Assembly (NCBI GenBank): GCA_026398895.1
Contig: JAPLRZ010000049.1
Span: 1-43,634 of the forward strand
Direction: 5' to 3'
From: Methylococcales bacterium
GTDB taxonomy: Bacteria > Pseudomonadota > Gammaproteobacteria > Methylococcales > Methylomonadaceae
Length of the DNA stretch: 43,634 nucleotides
Position numbers and translations under genes: made by a program. Positions 14,794 to 24,411 of this stretch are shown here, piece by piece (the stretch's first letter is position 1; each line of letters begins with the position of its first letter). The notes beneath the pieces are model-generated. The model ran no database searches. It saw nothing but the letters and a program-made list of their open reading frames with translations, and had not been told where the DNA came from.

Positions 14794-17700
14794 GTGATTC
14801 ATCATATCAAACGAGCTACCCGCCATCTTATTTTCTGGTCGTTGATTTCAGTCGCGCTAGGTTTATTAGCCGTGCGAGTATTGTTAGTTATCATTGATAA
14901 CTACAAAGCTGAATTAGCCGCTGAGATCAGTAAACAGGTCGAAGCTCCCGTCACTATTGGTCATTTAAGAACCCATATTAATGGTGTTAAACCACAATTG
15001 GTACTAGAAGATATTGTTATTTCTGCCTCTCAAAATAGTAAATCTCCTCCGCCTATTAAATTACGGGAACTGCGCTTAGGTATTGATTTAATGGATTTAT
15101 TGCTCAATCAAAACCTGCTGTCATCATCGTGGGTAACGCTAGTAGGTGCAGAACTCACAGTAAAAAGACAAGCTGACGGCAGTATTGCCATTGTTGGTTT
15201 AAAAGCAGGTGGAGGGCAGCCGCTATGGTTATTGCAAGGTCATAAATATCAAGTATTACAGAGTTCAGTAACGTGGCAGGATGAACAAAAAAACGGTAAG
15301 TCACTGACACTTGATGATGTCAATATCATGATACACAACGAGGGCGAGCGACACCGTATCAATATCATGATGGATTTACCCAAAAAGCGAGGTGAAATCT
15401 TAAGGGTCTCATTGGATATTAAGGGTAATATTTTTGAACCCTTAGCCATTGAAGGCACGGGATTTATTGAAGGGAAAGCCATTAGCGTACCCGAATGGAT
15501 AACGGTAGCTTTACCGCTGGGGCTAAACATTAAATCGGGTGTTAGTGATTTTAAAGTCTGGGGGCAATGGCAACATTCAAAATTAACTGCCATCACAGGT
15601 GATATACAAGCGAAGTCTGTCTTTATGACTCAACCCCATAAAACAGACTTTAATAACCGCTATTTTTCCGCGTTAGTTTTCTGGAATAACCACGATCAGG
15701 AATGGCGACTTGATGTTGAACGATTTTTACTGGAAACGGCAAATAAAAAATATCCCGAAACAGCGTTCAGCGTCTCAAGTAATCATACTAATGACCAGCA
15801 ACTACATAATATAAAGCTGTCCAGTCAACAAATTGATGTGCAGGAATTCGCTAATCTTGCCGAATTTTTCGCACCCTTAACCGATGAACAAGGCAAATTA
15901 TTGACCCAAGCACAAGCAACAGGGCAATTAGAAAATGTCACGTTATCTGCTGATTTTGACAATAAACAACTCGCTATTAACGGACGTTTTAAGCACCTTA
16001 GCGTTGAACCTTTTTCAACATTTCTAGGCGGTGAAAATCTGACAGGGAGTATTCAAGGCAACGAACAACAAGGCAGCTTGCAACTCGATACTGAGCACGC
16101 ACAACTAAAATATCCAAGTTTGTTTCCCAATGCCCTGCCTATCAATACTCTTAAAGGCACGCTCACTTGGCAACAAAACACCGATGATTGGATGCTAAGC
16201 ACCTCGTTATTGGAAGTAAGTTTGCCCGATATTCAAACTAAAAGCCGTTTACAACTTGTCATTCCTAAAACGGATAAACCTATTTTTATGGATTTACAAA
16301 CAGCGTTTTCTGGCGATGATATGAGTAAAACTCCTGCTTATTATCCAACCAAAATAATGGATGGTGAGTTAATTAAATGGTTGGATCATGCGTTCACTGG
16401 CGGCAAAGTCCCAAAAGGTGGCTTTTTGTTTTATGGTAATGTAAATGAATTTCCATTTACCAACGGACAAGGTGTATTTGAGGTATTGTTTGAAGCCAAG
16501 CAACTGGAGTTAAATTATCACCCAGATTGGCCACATTTAACCGAGCTAGCAGGTGAGGTTTTATTTACCCAAGATCGTTTACAAGTCAATATTACTCAAG
16601 GTAAAAGCGATAAAATCACCATTAAGCAAGCAGAAATCGGTATTCCTTCGCTGACCAAAAGTGAGAAAGTATTAGTGGATGGTGAATTTACCGCAGGTGT
16701 CGCGGATACCTTGGATTTTTTACAAAAAACACCGTTAAATTTACCTATCAATGCGGTATTAAACGCCATTACCCCGCAAGGCAATACACAGGTAAAATTG
16801 GCACTCAACATCCCTTTGGATTATCGCATTCCAGCTAAAGTGACTGGCACAGCGAACACCAGTAATGCCAGTTTACTGGTCAAATCAGTGGATTTATTGG
16901 TCGATAAAATGACGGGGGAGTTAAAATTTAACGAGCAAGGCATTTATACAGATCGCCTTAATGCCGTGATCTTAGGCTATCCTGTGAAGATTGCCATTAA
17001 AAGTGATGAGCAAAAAACCACTGTTAACGCCGCTGGTCGCGCAGGAATTAATGACCTTCGCGAACAGTTTAAGCTATCTGGTTGGTCACTTGCAACAGGG
17101 GCTAGCGATTATAAATTACAGTTAAAACTACCCTACACTAATACCCCTTCAGAGTTAACAATACAATCCATGTTAGTGGGTATAAGCCTCGATTTACCCG
17201 ATAATTTAGCGAAAACCAGTTCACAACAACGTCCGTTATCATTGACTTTTAGCCTAGTTGATAAACCTTTATTACCAATAAGCATCAATTACGACAATAA
17301 ACTAAAAGCCGAACTAAACTTCGATAGCAAACAGCAAGTCATTCAATCTGGGGCTGTTTTAATAGGCACAGGCAGTGTCGGCACTACACCCAAAGCAGGA
17401 CTTAAATTAGAAATTAATAGCGAACAATTAGCTCTACAAAATTGGCTAGACATCGGTTTCTCATTGGCAAAACATGACCCAGTCGCAGCAACACCGACCA
17501 CCAATCCCATTGATGAAATAAAAATTCACAGTAACTCTGCTCTATGGAAAAAAACACCGCTGGGTTTATTTGACTTAAGTTTAAAACCTGATGATAAGCA
17601 GTGGATTGGATTACTGAACAGTCAATTTGCTAAGGGAAAACTCAATATCCCATTTAATTTTAAAGGTCAAAACCGTATCACACTGAACATGGATGAACTG

Positions 17701-18633
17701 GATTTATCGCTGATTAAACAATTCAATACTGAAGAGACTAGCCAAACAGCGGTGCTTACCCCAGAAGTCATGCCGCTAATTACTATGACTAGCGGTAAAA
17801 CACGCTGGCAAGGTATTGAATTAGGAAAGTTGAGCTTAATCACTGAGCGCGTCAGCAATGCTATGAACTTTAAAAGCATAACGCTCAATGGCGAACTACA
17901 GAAACTGACGCTATCAGGTGACTGGCAAGTCAATGGTAAACAATCAACGACTCGCGCACAGGGGCATTTAGAGATGCTGCGTGCTGATGAGCTGTTCAAG
18001 CAATTGAATATCAGCAAAGATTTCAGCAAAACCAGTGGTAATATCGATTTTAATGTCCATTGGCAAGGTGCGCCGCAACAATTTTCTCTCACTAGCTTAC
18101 AAGGCACACTCGATGCCGAATTAAAAAATGGACGTATTTTAAGTATTGAACCAGGGTTTGGGCGCGTACTGGGTGTATTAGCGGTTGCCCAATGGATTAA
18201 ACGCTTACAGCTTGATTTTGGTGATATATATGAAGAAGGATTAACCTTTAACAGCATCACAGGGCATTTTGATTTAGCTCAAGGCAAGGCGCATACCGAT
18301 AATCTAATCGTTGATGCTGTTCCCGCTAAAATCACTCTCACAGGCGATACCAACTTTCTGCGGCACACCGTTGATTATACCGTGATGGTTGCACCAAAAA
18401 GTGCAGATGCCGTCCCTATAGCTGGTACAATTATGAGCAAAGTGACCTCTTTCATCGGTAAATCGCTAACAGGTAAAGACCAAGATGGTTTTTTCTTTGG
18501 CTCACAATATTTAGTCACAGGCGAGTGGGGCAAAGTACAAGTTATCCCTCATCATGAAAACGATGGTTTATTGCAAAAAACGTGGAATGGTCTCACTGAC
18601 TTTTCGTGGCTCAATCAACAAAAAAACCAATAA
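14794..18633 (+). CDS. yhdP: AsmA-like YhdP family envelope protein
   Basis: This 1279-residue protein has one N-terminal membrane helix (about residues 10-35) and a very long periplasmic part rich in beta-strand repeats. The C-terminal AsmA/DUF3971-like region is clear from PGFGRVLGVLAVAQWIKRL (about 1126-1144) and the following DLAQGKAHTDN and GTIMSKVTSF segments. YhdP-type proteins are thought to form hydrophobic grooves carrying phospholipid from inner to outer membrane. The GTG start at 14794 is supported by an AGGA site 10 nt upstream, and the next residues lead into the membrane helix. The nitrilase gene follows 11 nt after the stop, so rng, yhdP, nitrilase and the lipoprotein probably form one operon. 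Confidence 0.93.
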   Translation: MIHHIKRATRHLIFWSLISVALGLLAVRVLLVIIDNYKAELAAEISKQVEAPVTIGHLRTHINGVKPQLVLEDIVISASQNSKSPPPIKLRELRLGIDLMDLLLNQNLLSSSWVTLVGAELTVKRQADGSIAIVGLKAGGGQPLWLLQGHKYQVLQSSVTWQDEQKNGKSLTLDDVNIMIHNEGERHRINIMMDLPKKRGEILRVSLDIKGNIFEPLAIEGTGFIEGKAISVPEWITVALPLGLNIKSGVSDFKVWGQWQHSKLTAITGDIQAKSVFMTQPHKTDFNNRYFSALVFWNNHDQEWRLDVERFLLETANKKYPETAFSVSSNHTNDQQLHNIKLSSQQIDVQEFANLAEFFAPLTDEQGKLLTQAQATGQLENVTLSADFDNKQLAINGRFKHLSVEPFSTFLGGENLTGSIQGNEQQGSLQLDTEHAQLKYPSLFPNALPINTLKGTLTWQQNTDDWMLSTSLLEVSLPDIQTKSRLQLVIPKTDKPIFMDLQTAFSGDDMSKTPAYYPTKIMDGELIKWLDHAFTGGKVPKGGFLFYGNVNEFPFTNGQGVFEVLFEAKQLELNYHPDWPHLTELAGEVLFTQDRLQVNITQGKSDKITIKQAEIGIPSLTKSEKVLVDGEFTAGVADTLDFLQKTPLNLPINAVLNAITPQGNTQVKLALNIPLDYRIPAKVTGTANTSNASLLVKSVDLLVDKMTGELKFNEQGIYTDRLNAVILGYPVKIAIKSDEQKTTVNAAGRAGINDLREQFKLSGWSLATGASDYKLQLKLPYTNTPSELTIQSMLVGISLDLPDNLAKTSSQQRPLSLTFSLVDKPLLPISINYDNKLKAELNFDSKQQVIQSGAVLIGTGSVGTTPKAGLKLEINSEQLALQNWLDIGFSLAKHDPVAATPTTNPIDEIKIHSNSALWKKTPLGLFDLSLKPDDKQWIGLLNSQFAKGKLNIPFNFKGQNRITLNMDELDLSLIKQFNTEETSQTAVLTPEVMPLITMTSGKTRWQGIELGKLSLITERVSNAMNFKSITLNGELQKLTLSGDWQVNGKQSTTRAQGHLEMLRADELFKQLNISKDFSKTSGNIDFNVHWQGAPQQFSLTSLQGTLDAELKNGRILSIEPGFGRVLGVLAVAQWIKRLQLDFGDIYEEGLTFNSITGHFDLAQGKAHTDNLIVDAVPAKITLTGDTNFLRHTVDYTVMVAPKSADAVPIAGTIMSKVTSFIGKSLTGKDQDGFFFGSQYLVTGEWGKVQVIPHHENDGLLQKTWNGLTDFSWLNQQKNQ

Positions 18634-18644
18634 AGGAACACAAT

Positions 18645-19478
18645 ATGAGTAAATGTGCCGCCATACAAATGGTATCGGGACTAACCGTTAGCGACAACTT
18701 AGCAGAAGCCGAAAAACTCATTGCCGAAGCCGTTAAAGCTGGGGCAAAACTTGTCGCATTACCCGAAAATTTTGCCTTAATGGGTAGCCACGAATCAGAT
18801 AAAATCAAGGTAAAAGAAGTCGCTGGTGAAGGTGCAATACAAAGTTTTTTATCAGCAACCGCCAAAAAATACGGTGTTTGGATTGTCGGCGGTACGATAC
18901 CTATTGCAGGTGATGATGCCAATAAAGTCCGCGCCGCCTGTCTTATTTATAACGAGCTAGGCGAACGAGTAGCGCGTTATGACAAAGTGCATTTATTTGA
19001 TGTCAGCGTCCCTGATACCAATGAAGTTTACCGCGAGTCCGATTCCATAGAAGCAGGAACACAAGCGTTAATCATTGACTCCCCTTTTGGCAGATTAGGC
19101 ATTGCGATTTGTTATGACCTACGGTTTCCTGAATTTTTTCGTAACATGACCGAACTAGGCGTAGACGTGCTGATTATTCCCGCCGCATTTACTCACGAAA
19201 CAGGCGCGGCACATTGGGAAGTGTTGCTACGCGCTAGGGCTATCGAAAATTTGTGTTATATTATCGCCCCAAATCAAGGGGGGCTTCATGAAAACGGACG
19301 CAGAACTTTTGGACATAGCATAATTATAGACCCGTGGGGAATCGTACTCGATTGCTATAAAATCGGAGTTGGTTTTGCCTGTGCTGACATTGCCCCTGAG
19401 CGGTTACAAAAAATACGCAGTGCCTTCCCTGTGTTAAATCATCAACGTTTTTCGTGTGAAAAAATATGCAAACCCTAA
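18645..19478 (+). CDS. Nitrilase-family amidase (Nit1-like carbon-nitrogen hydrolase)
   Basis: This 277-residue cytoplasmic enzyme has the Glu-Lys-Cys triad: E in LPENFALMGS (about 40), K in YDKVHLFDV (about 115) and C in AICYDLRFPE (about 151). It is most like the Nit1/Nit2 branch, which hydrolyses deaminated glutathione or omega-amides as metabolite repair; exact substrate is inferred. I use the ATG at 18645 (MSKCAAIQMVSG) because an AAGGA site lies just before it; the frame extends 39 nt further back into yhdP. The stop overlaps the start of the lipoprotein gene by 13 nt. Position after yhdP is the common gammaproteobacterial order. Confidence 0.93.
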   Translation: MSKCAAIQMVSGLTVSDNLAEAEKLIAEAVKAGAKLVALPENFALMGSHESDKIKVKEVAGEGAIQSFLSATAKKYGVWIVGGTIPIAGDDANKVRAACLIYNELGERVARYDKVHLFDVSVPDTNEVYRESDSIEAGTQALIIDSPFGRLGIAICYDLRFPEFFRNMTELGVDVLIIPAAFTHETGAAHWEVLLRARAIENLCYIIAPNQGGLHENGRRTFGHSIIIDPWGIVLDCYKIGVGFACADIAPERLQKIRSAFPVLNHQRFSCEKICKP

Positions 19479-20053
19479 TTAAAAGTTTATTACTTGCCTT
19501 ACTGTTAGTGTCTTGTGGCGCAAACAAAGACAGCCGTTACCGTGATATGTCAGAACTTGAGCGTCCTCCTACCTTGCCCACAGCGACAACAACGCAATCA
19601 GCCAGCTCTGCTAAAACACAAACACAGCAAGCAACAGAAACCTACGCGCCTGATGAAAGTCGCATTGAGAAAAAACAAGGGAAAACAGGTTTAGGCGATG
19701 CCGTTTATTTGACTGACTCGACACCCCCCCAAATAAAAATCAAACAACCGCTAGATAAAGCATGGAATACCGTAGAACGCGGATTAAAACAAAGTGAGAT
19801 GAAAATCACTGACCACGAGCGTGATAAAGCACAGTATCATGTTACTTATACGCCTAGCAGTGTTTTAAGTTTTATGAAAATAGAGTCGAAAACTATTTAT
19901 CTGTTGACGCTAAAAGCAGAAGGTAACGAAACCACGGTAACGGCAATCCTAGCACCAGAGCCAAATAGTAGCACGGATGATAAAGACGACAACACCTTGC
20001 AACTTATGCACCTGTTATTCGATACTCTGCACGACGACTTAAGAGAAGAATAA
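19466..20053 (+). CDS. bamC: BamC-like outer membrane lipoprotein
   Basis: This 195-residue lipoprotein has a lipobox LVSC with C17 as the lipidated residue. The next stretch, SRYRDMSELERPPTLP (about 23-38), matches the N-terminal BamC segment that contacts BamD. A low-complexity Thr/Gln linker follows, then a single helix-grip-like domain (about 90-190) with KQPLDKAWNTVERGL and a VTYTPS strand. E. coli BamC is about 344 residues with two such domains, so this is a short form with probably only one. It would assist outer membrane protein assembly. BamC is usually encoded beside dapA; here it follows the nitrilase gene, so the assignment is likely but not certain. Confidence 0.75.
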   Translation: MQTLIKSLLLALLLVSCGANKDSRYRDMSELERPPTLPTATTTQSASSAKTQTQQATETYAPDESRIEKKQGKTGLGDAVYLTDSTPPQIKIKQPLDKAWNTVERGLKQSEMKITDHERDKAQYHVTYTPSSVLSFMKIESKTIYLLTLKAEGNETTVTAILAPEPNSSTDDKDDNTLQLMHLLFDTLHDDLREE

Positions 20054-20093
20054 CAGCCTCCCCACCATTTTTAGTAGCGGGGAAATATTAACT

Positions 20094-20570
20094 TTACCCC
20101 CTTATATTAGCTTGCCACGCACTCAAACTGGGTTGAGAAAATAATTTTTCTACCAATACAACCGCTGCTCGCAAACTGTTTTCCGCTGTTTCAGATAAGC
20201 CTTCGCCTAATTCAAAACGCACCGCCTGCATAGTCAATAAAAAACACGGCGGCGGTGCAGTTTTTTCAATGTCTAAATAAACCTGCATTACAGCGGCAGG
20301 ATTCATAGCGTGCGTGGTGTAGCTATTATCACAAACAGGCTGTAACTGGCTAAAATGTATCGGCTGAGTATTAGCCACTGACGCATCGGCGAACAACACC
20401 AATTGCCGCTGTTTTAAATCCAGCGCGTGTTCGATTTGAAGTTGAAAATCGGTTAATAAATCCACCGCGTGCAAACACGCTGCGGGTAATTGTTCCAGTA
20501 ACAACACGCCCAGCGCGTCATCGCCACGGCTGGGATTGCCGAAGCCTAATAATAAAATTGGTTTAATCAT
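20094..20570 (-). CDS. [NiFe] hydrogenase maturation protease (HoxW/HybD type)
   Basis: This 158-residue protein clips the C-terminal peptide from a [NiFe] hydrogenase large subunit after nickel insertion. The GFGNPSRGDDALG loop (about 9-21) supplies the first metal-sensing acidic residue; a second aspartate lies in LLTDFQLQIE and a histidine in THAMNP. The GNPSRGDDALG wording is typical of HoxW-type proteases for bidirectional or soluble hydrogenases, so the target may be that class; this is recalled from the family. The local HyfG has no nickel ligands and no cleavable tail of this kind, so its target must be elsewhere. A GTG at 20576 is an alternative start two codons earlier. Confidence 0.88.
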   Translation of the reverse strand: MIKPILLLGFGNPSRGDDALGVLLLEQLPAACLHAVDLLTDFQLQIEHALDLKQRQLVLFADASVANTQPIHFSQLQPVCDNSYTTHAMNPAAVMQVYLDIEKTAPPPCFLLTMQAVRFELGEGLSETAENSLRAAVVLVEKLFSQPSLSAWQANIRG

Positions 20571-20582
20571 AGTCACTTTATA

Positions 20583-20640
20583 GTTTCCACGCTCCAGCGT
20601 TGGAATTCGTCAGCGGTGTATAAAAAGACGCTGGAGCGTC
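20583..20640. repeat. CGCTCCAGCG hairpin repeat, copy 1
   Basis: Arms near ACGCTCCAGCGT and GACGCTGGAGCGTC face each other about 30 nt apart, upstream of the protease gene. The same family recurs at 22281-22320 and 25803-25850, all in gaps of the hydrogenase accessory region. It looks like a small extragenic palindrome family. Confidence 0.75.
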
Positions 20641-20665
20641 AAGAACAATACAGTCAAACAGCGTG

Positions 20666-22213
20666 TTACAAGCCTGTTTCAAATACTCGAAAACGTTTTT
20701 CCAATTCCCATTGTTCTTGTGCTTTCTCGCTAGTGTTTAAAAAAGCGGCGCAAGCACTGGATGGATTATCGATTCCCGCGTTATCGTTAGCACAGACGGC
20801 TATACGATGACTAAAATCATCGGGCGATTGCCAAACACTAGAACCAGAAAGAAAACTGTGTTCAAGACTGGCTCTGACCAATTGTTTAAGGTCGGCATAC
20901 TGTAAATTATAGGTGTCTACCGCACGCACAAATTCATGGGTCAAATCAATGCGTGATACACCTTCATCATCAGTCGATAACGCCAGAGGCACACCAAATT
21001 TTCGCTCAATCGGAAACGGATGTTCCGCGCCTTGAATGCCCAAAATAACCGCATTGCTGGTTAAATTAGTTTCTATCAGAATATGTTTATCCGCCATTTC
21101 TTTTAACAACTCGTAGGGACGTTGTTCGACCATCACATCTACGCCGTGACCTATACGTTCCGCATGAGCCACTTCTACCGCCATCCGTATATGACAACAT
21201 AGTTCATTAGGTGGTACATCACCTGCTTTAATTTCACCCGCGTGTAAACTGATATGAACCTTGGGATAAACACTGTGCAGAAAACCTATTATCCGCATTT
21301 GTAGCGCGTAGTCGCGCATAGAAATCACACTGTCTTCAGGCATGACTAAATTAACACCGACCACACGCGAATCAGTTGACGCAATTTCAAAACCTAATAA
21401 CGCTTGCGCAAACACCTGTTCTTTAGGAAAACCGCGCAGTATTTGATACAAATAGCGAATTTTAACGCGACAAGCAGGCGCGGCATAAGGCTCATGGCAA
21501 TGTTCTAACTGTTGTCGCTGTTGCTCATATTGCGTAATATTATTGCTATAAACCGTCACATCCTCACGCAAACCTTGCGCCAGAATGGTATTGCGTAATG
21601 TCGCAAAATCATTATTCCACGTTAATTGTTTGACTATCGCTTTAGTGCGATCAAACTTTCCCGTCGTCATCAACTCAAGATACTGCTCGTTTTGGGCAGC
21701 GGCGCGGCTTGCCACTTCATCCAACCATTCAGCAGAATGCGCAGAATTTAAGCCATTGAATTTATCGAAACTGGCAAAAAAATGATCGTGACCACTCACC
21801 CCAGAACTAGCGATAAAGTGTCGCATAGATAAAGAATTAATCAAATCATCGTACAGTTTTTGATTTTTTAGCGCGTTGGCGGCAGGAATATTGTTTTCTT
21901 CACACTTTGCATCTTTATTTGCTGCAACCAAAGCCAGCGTTGACACATCAACACACACGCCATCTTCCGCCGCCTGCCGAATATAAGTTTCCGCATAAAT
22001 CGCGCCGCTAAGATGACTATGCAAATCAGCCCCTTTCGGCATTTGCATTAAAAAAGCGTGTAATGTCAATGGATTAGCGCGAGCAGATTCAAACGCCCGC
22101 GCTGCCCGTTGTTCAGAACTAGGTGATTGTAGGTTTTTTGCTAAAGCGGTGGTTTCACCAAGGAAAAACAGCAGTAACAGGGAACAATATTTAAGCGTTA
22201 GATGTAGTTTCAT
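20666..22213 (-). CDS. Secreted adenosine deaminase (ADGF-like)
   Basis: This 515-residue protein starts at the ATG at 22213, where a clear signal peptide begins (MKLHLTLKYCSLLLLFFLG..., cut near ALA at about 25). The adenosine deaminase fold is seen from ADLHSHLSGAIY (H65 and H67 bind zinc), SLHAGE (zinc/catalytic Glu), IGHGVDV and LSTDDEGVSR (aspartates). It is longer than cytosolic Add (about 330 residues) and has an N-terminal extension plus PRPB-like insert, as in adenosine deaminase growth factor-type enzymes. It should deaminate adenosine to inosine in the periplasm or outside. The frame extends upstream to 22327, but that part is repeat DNA. Its place between hydrogenase genes has no obvious metabolic reason. 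Confidence 0.87.
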   Translation of the reverse strand: MKLHLTLKYCSLLLLFFLGETTALAKNLQSPSSEQRAARAFESARANPLTLHAFLMQMPKGADLHSHLSGAIYAETYIRQAAEDGVCVDVSTLALVAANKDAKCEENNIPAANALKNQKLYDDLINSLSMRHFIASSGVSGHDHFFASFDKFNGLNSAHSAEWLDEVASRAAAQNEQYLELMTTGKFDRTKAIVKQLTWNNDFATLRNTILAQGLREDVTVYSNNITQYEQQRQQLEHCHEPYAAPACRVKIRYLYQILRGFPKEQVFAQALLGFEIASTDSRVVGVNLVMPEDSVISMRDYALQMRIIGFLHSVYPKVHISLHAGEIKAGDVPPNELCCHIRMAVEVAHAERIGHGVDVMVEQRPYELLKEMADKHILIETNLTSNAVILGIQGAEHPFPIERKFGVPLALSTDDEGVSRIDLTHEFVRAVDTYNLQYADLKQLVRASLEHSFLSGSSVWQSPDDFSHRIAVCANDNAGIDNPSSACAAFLNTSEKAQEQWELEKRFRVFETGL

Positions 22214-22280
22214 GGGTAGCAGTGGAAAGTTTTTTAGTTGTATCCAAGGTTGTATGAATAGAATATCACACTGAATTATA

Positions 22281-22431
22281 GTTCCCACGCTCCAGCGGTG
22301 TGCAAGAAGACGCTGGAGCATCAACAACGATATTGCCAGAGTGTGGGGAGCGTAGCCGAATCTAGGGAAGTTCGCCTAATGTTACCATTTTTCCCGCATT
22401 CCGCGATGCTCCATATAGGCTACACACAACT
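22281..22431. repeat. CGCTCCAGCG repeat copy 2 and a second degraded palindrome
   Basis: CCCACGCTCCAGCG and GACGCTGGAGC (22284-22319) form copy 2 of the hairpin family at 20583. Next to it, 22345-22425 holds GCGTAGCC and GGCTAC flanking CCCGCATTCCGCGATGC, resembling a common gammaproteobacterial extragenic palindrome (CCGGATTCCGCTGCGC type). The gap separates the NafY-like gene from the adenosine deaminase gene. Confidence 0.6.
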
Positions 22432-23154
22432 TTACAACGGATTATGCTGCTCATTTGCCATGAAACGGACTCGTTCTTCGGCGGTTTTGCCTAAAGCTTT
22501 AGCTAACCACGGGGGTGGGGCGGCAAGTACAGATTGGAACTCGGTTAATTGTGCGTCGGCTTCAATCACATCGGGGATTTTGATGGGGTAAATGTCGGCA
22601 CGAATCACTTTTGCTGCTGCTGGACCGCCGATGGATTGCACGAACAGGACGTGACAATCTTTAATTAGATTAACGCGAAACAGGTTGCGGTCATCCGAGT
22701 TGTCGGCTTCGATGGTGGAGCGTATGCCAACAAGGCGGTGTTCAGTTTCAGAAAGTTGGTAGACCAGAAAACGAATGCACGAGCCGAAATGTCCGTTAAT
22801 TAGCGCACCGCTGTTTGAGCTGATAGCGACACGAATCGAGTTTGGTAAATCGCCTTCTTTGTAACTTTGCACTTGTGGTAAATCTTTATCGCCTTCTTCG
22901 TCACCCCATAAATAGCGCACGGCGAGCTTGATATTTGCTAAGCCGATGCCGATGTCTTCACCGTCTTCTTCGCCATCTAAACTGCCTAAACCTGTTTTTA
23001 GATTAGTCACAGTGATGGTTTTAAGGCGTTCATCGTCTAATGGTGAGCCGATGCGGTCATGTAGAATTTCTATGAGTTTACTGATGGTCATATCAGGTAA
23101 CACGCGGGTTGCCAAGGCAATCCGTAAAGCTAATTCACGCGGTAATGCGTCCAT
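22432..23154 (-). CDS. NafY/NifX-like iron-molybdenum cofactor protein
   Basis: This 240-residue protein has two parts. Residues 1 to about 105 resemble the N-terminal domain of NafY (MDALPRELALRIALATRVLP). Residues about 108-225 are a NifX/VnfX-type cofactor-binding domain with the GHFGSCIRFLVYQ signature that contains its key histidine. Such proteins hold FeMo-co or its precursor and bind apo-dinitrogenase during nitrogenase assembly. The ATG at 23154 is chosen because a GGAG site lies just before it; the upstream extension to 23223 is not protein-like. It lies between hypE and the deaminase on the same strand. It implies that the organism fixes nitrogen, although no other nif gene is in the window. 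Confidence 0.85.
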   Translation of the reverse strand: MDALPRELALRIALATRVLPDMTISKLIEILHDRIGSPLDDERLKTITVTNLKTGLGSLDGEEDGEDIGIGLANIKLAVRYLWGDEEGDKDLPQVQSYKEGDLPNSIRVAISSNSGALINGHFGSCIRFLVYQLSETEHRLVGIRSTIEADNSDDRNLFRVNLIKDCHVLFVQSIGGPAAAKVIRADIYPIKIPDVIEADAQLTEFQSVLAAPPPWLAKALGKTAEERVRFMANEQHNPL

Positions 23155-23327
23155 TGTCGTCTCCAAAAAGTAATAAATAGTTTGTCTAAAATGGAGGGTA
23201 ACGGAATCTTGGAATTTGAGCAAGTAGTAGGATTGTTGTTATATTGTTTCCGTTTTACATACTTTCGCTAACACGGACAATTGCGCGATTGGAATACAAA
23301 CCAAGGTTTGTACTCCGTATGATTGAT

Positions 23328-24365
23328 TTAACAAATACGCGGCAACTGTTCACCGCTCAATAAATCCAAACCGCGCACGATGCCCATTGCGGTGCTGAGG
23401 GTTAATAAGCCGTGAGCATGAGCGGTTTTGACTGTGCCGATTTGGCAAGCGTGTTGCCCTGCTTCATGTTTTTGTAACACAGCCAACACGCTGTCTACTT
23501 GTTCAGGTGGTAAAAATAATGCAAAACAGCCTTCATTGGCGATATACAACGGATCAAAGCCCAACAATTCACAGGCGGTTCTGATGGGTTCAATAATCGG
23601 TAATGACGTTTCGGTTATTTCAATATGCACTGCCGCACTGTGCGCTAATTCAATCAAACACGATGCTAAACCACCGCGTGTTAAATCGCGTAAACAATGT
23701 ATATTTATACCTGCTTGTAATAAATCTTGTACTAAGGGTGATAACACCGCGCAATCGCTAACTATGTCACTTTCAAACTCCAAACCTTCACGCTCTAGCA
23801 TTACCGCGATACCGTGTCGCGCTAAATCGCCGCTGAGTATCACCGCATCACCCACTTGGATGCTGGACGGTTGAATAATTAAATCGGTGTCCAATAAACC
23901 AATGCCAGCGGTGTTGATGTATAGCCCATCGCCTTTGCCTCTATCTACCACTTTGGTATCGCCCGTAACAATCATCACGCCCGCTTGCTCAGCGGTAGCT
24001 TGCATGGATTGTAAAATGGTTTGTAAGGTGTCAATCGGGAAACCTTCTTCAATAATCAACGAACAGCTTAAAAATAACGGCTTCGCGCCGCTCATGGCTA
24101 AATCATTGACCGTGCCGCACACCGCCAGCTTGCCTATATCGCCGCCTTTAAAAAACAGCGGTTTAATGACATAAGAATCGCTGGTAAATGCCACGCGCTG
24201 ATTGCCAATACTAAACACCGCGCTGTCATGTTGCTGGTTTAAATAGTCATTGCTAAACGTGGGTTGTACCACCCGCGCCAGTAATTGCTGCATCAAGCGA
24301 CCGCCGCCGCCATGTGCCATAACGATTTGTTCGTATTGCAAAGGTAAGGGACAGGTTAATTCCAC
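23328..24365 (-). CDS. hypE: Hydrogenase maturation protein HypE
   Basis: HypE dehydrates the thiocarbamate that HypF places on its last cysteine, producing the cyanide ligand of the [NiFe] site. The 345-residue protein has the PurM-like fold: AHGGGGRLMQQLL near the N-terminus, FKGGDIGKLAVCGTVNDLAMSGA (about 73-95) and VTGDTKVVDRGKGDG (about 138-152). It ends in PRIC, the conserved C-terminal cysteine that carries the ligand, so the enzyme looks functional. The start is GTG at 24365 with a GGAG site about 11 nt upstream. hypE is separated from hypD by two unrelated small genes and a MITE-like repeat. Confidence 0.96.
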   Translation of the reverse strand: MELTCPLPLQYEQIVMAHGGGGRLMQQLLARVVQPTFSNDYLNQQHDSAVFSIGNQRVAFTSDSYVIKPLFFKGGDIGKLAVCGTVNDLAMSGAKPLFLSCSLIIEEGFPIDTLQTILQSMQATAEQAGVMIVTGDTKVVDRGKGDGLYINTAGIGLLDTDLIIQPSSIQVGDAVILSGDLARHGIAVMLEREGLEFESDIVSDCAVLSPLVQDLLQAGINIHCLRDLTRGGLASCLIELAHSAAVHIEITETSLPIIEPIRTACELLGFDPLYIANEGCFALFLPPEQVDSVLAVLQKHEAGQHACQIGTVKTAHAHGLLTLSTAMGIVRGLDLLSGEQLPRIC

Positions 24366-24411
24366 TGATTCACTCCAAAGTTATTTTTCATTGTTCCAAC
24401 GCGCTAGTCGC

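Noticed and set aside
22214..22327. Upstream extension of the adenosine deaminase
   Set aside because: It runs through a repeat and would place residues before a clear signal peptide.
23155..23223. Upstream extension of the NafY-like protein
   Set aside because: The ATG at 23154 has a GGAG site and matches the family start; the extra residues do not look like the domain.
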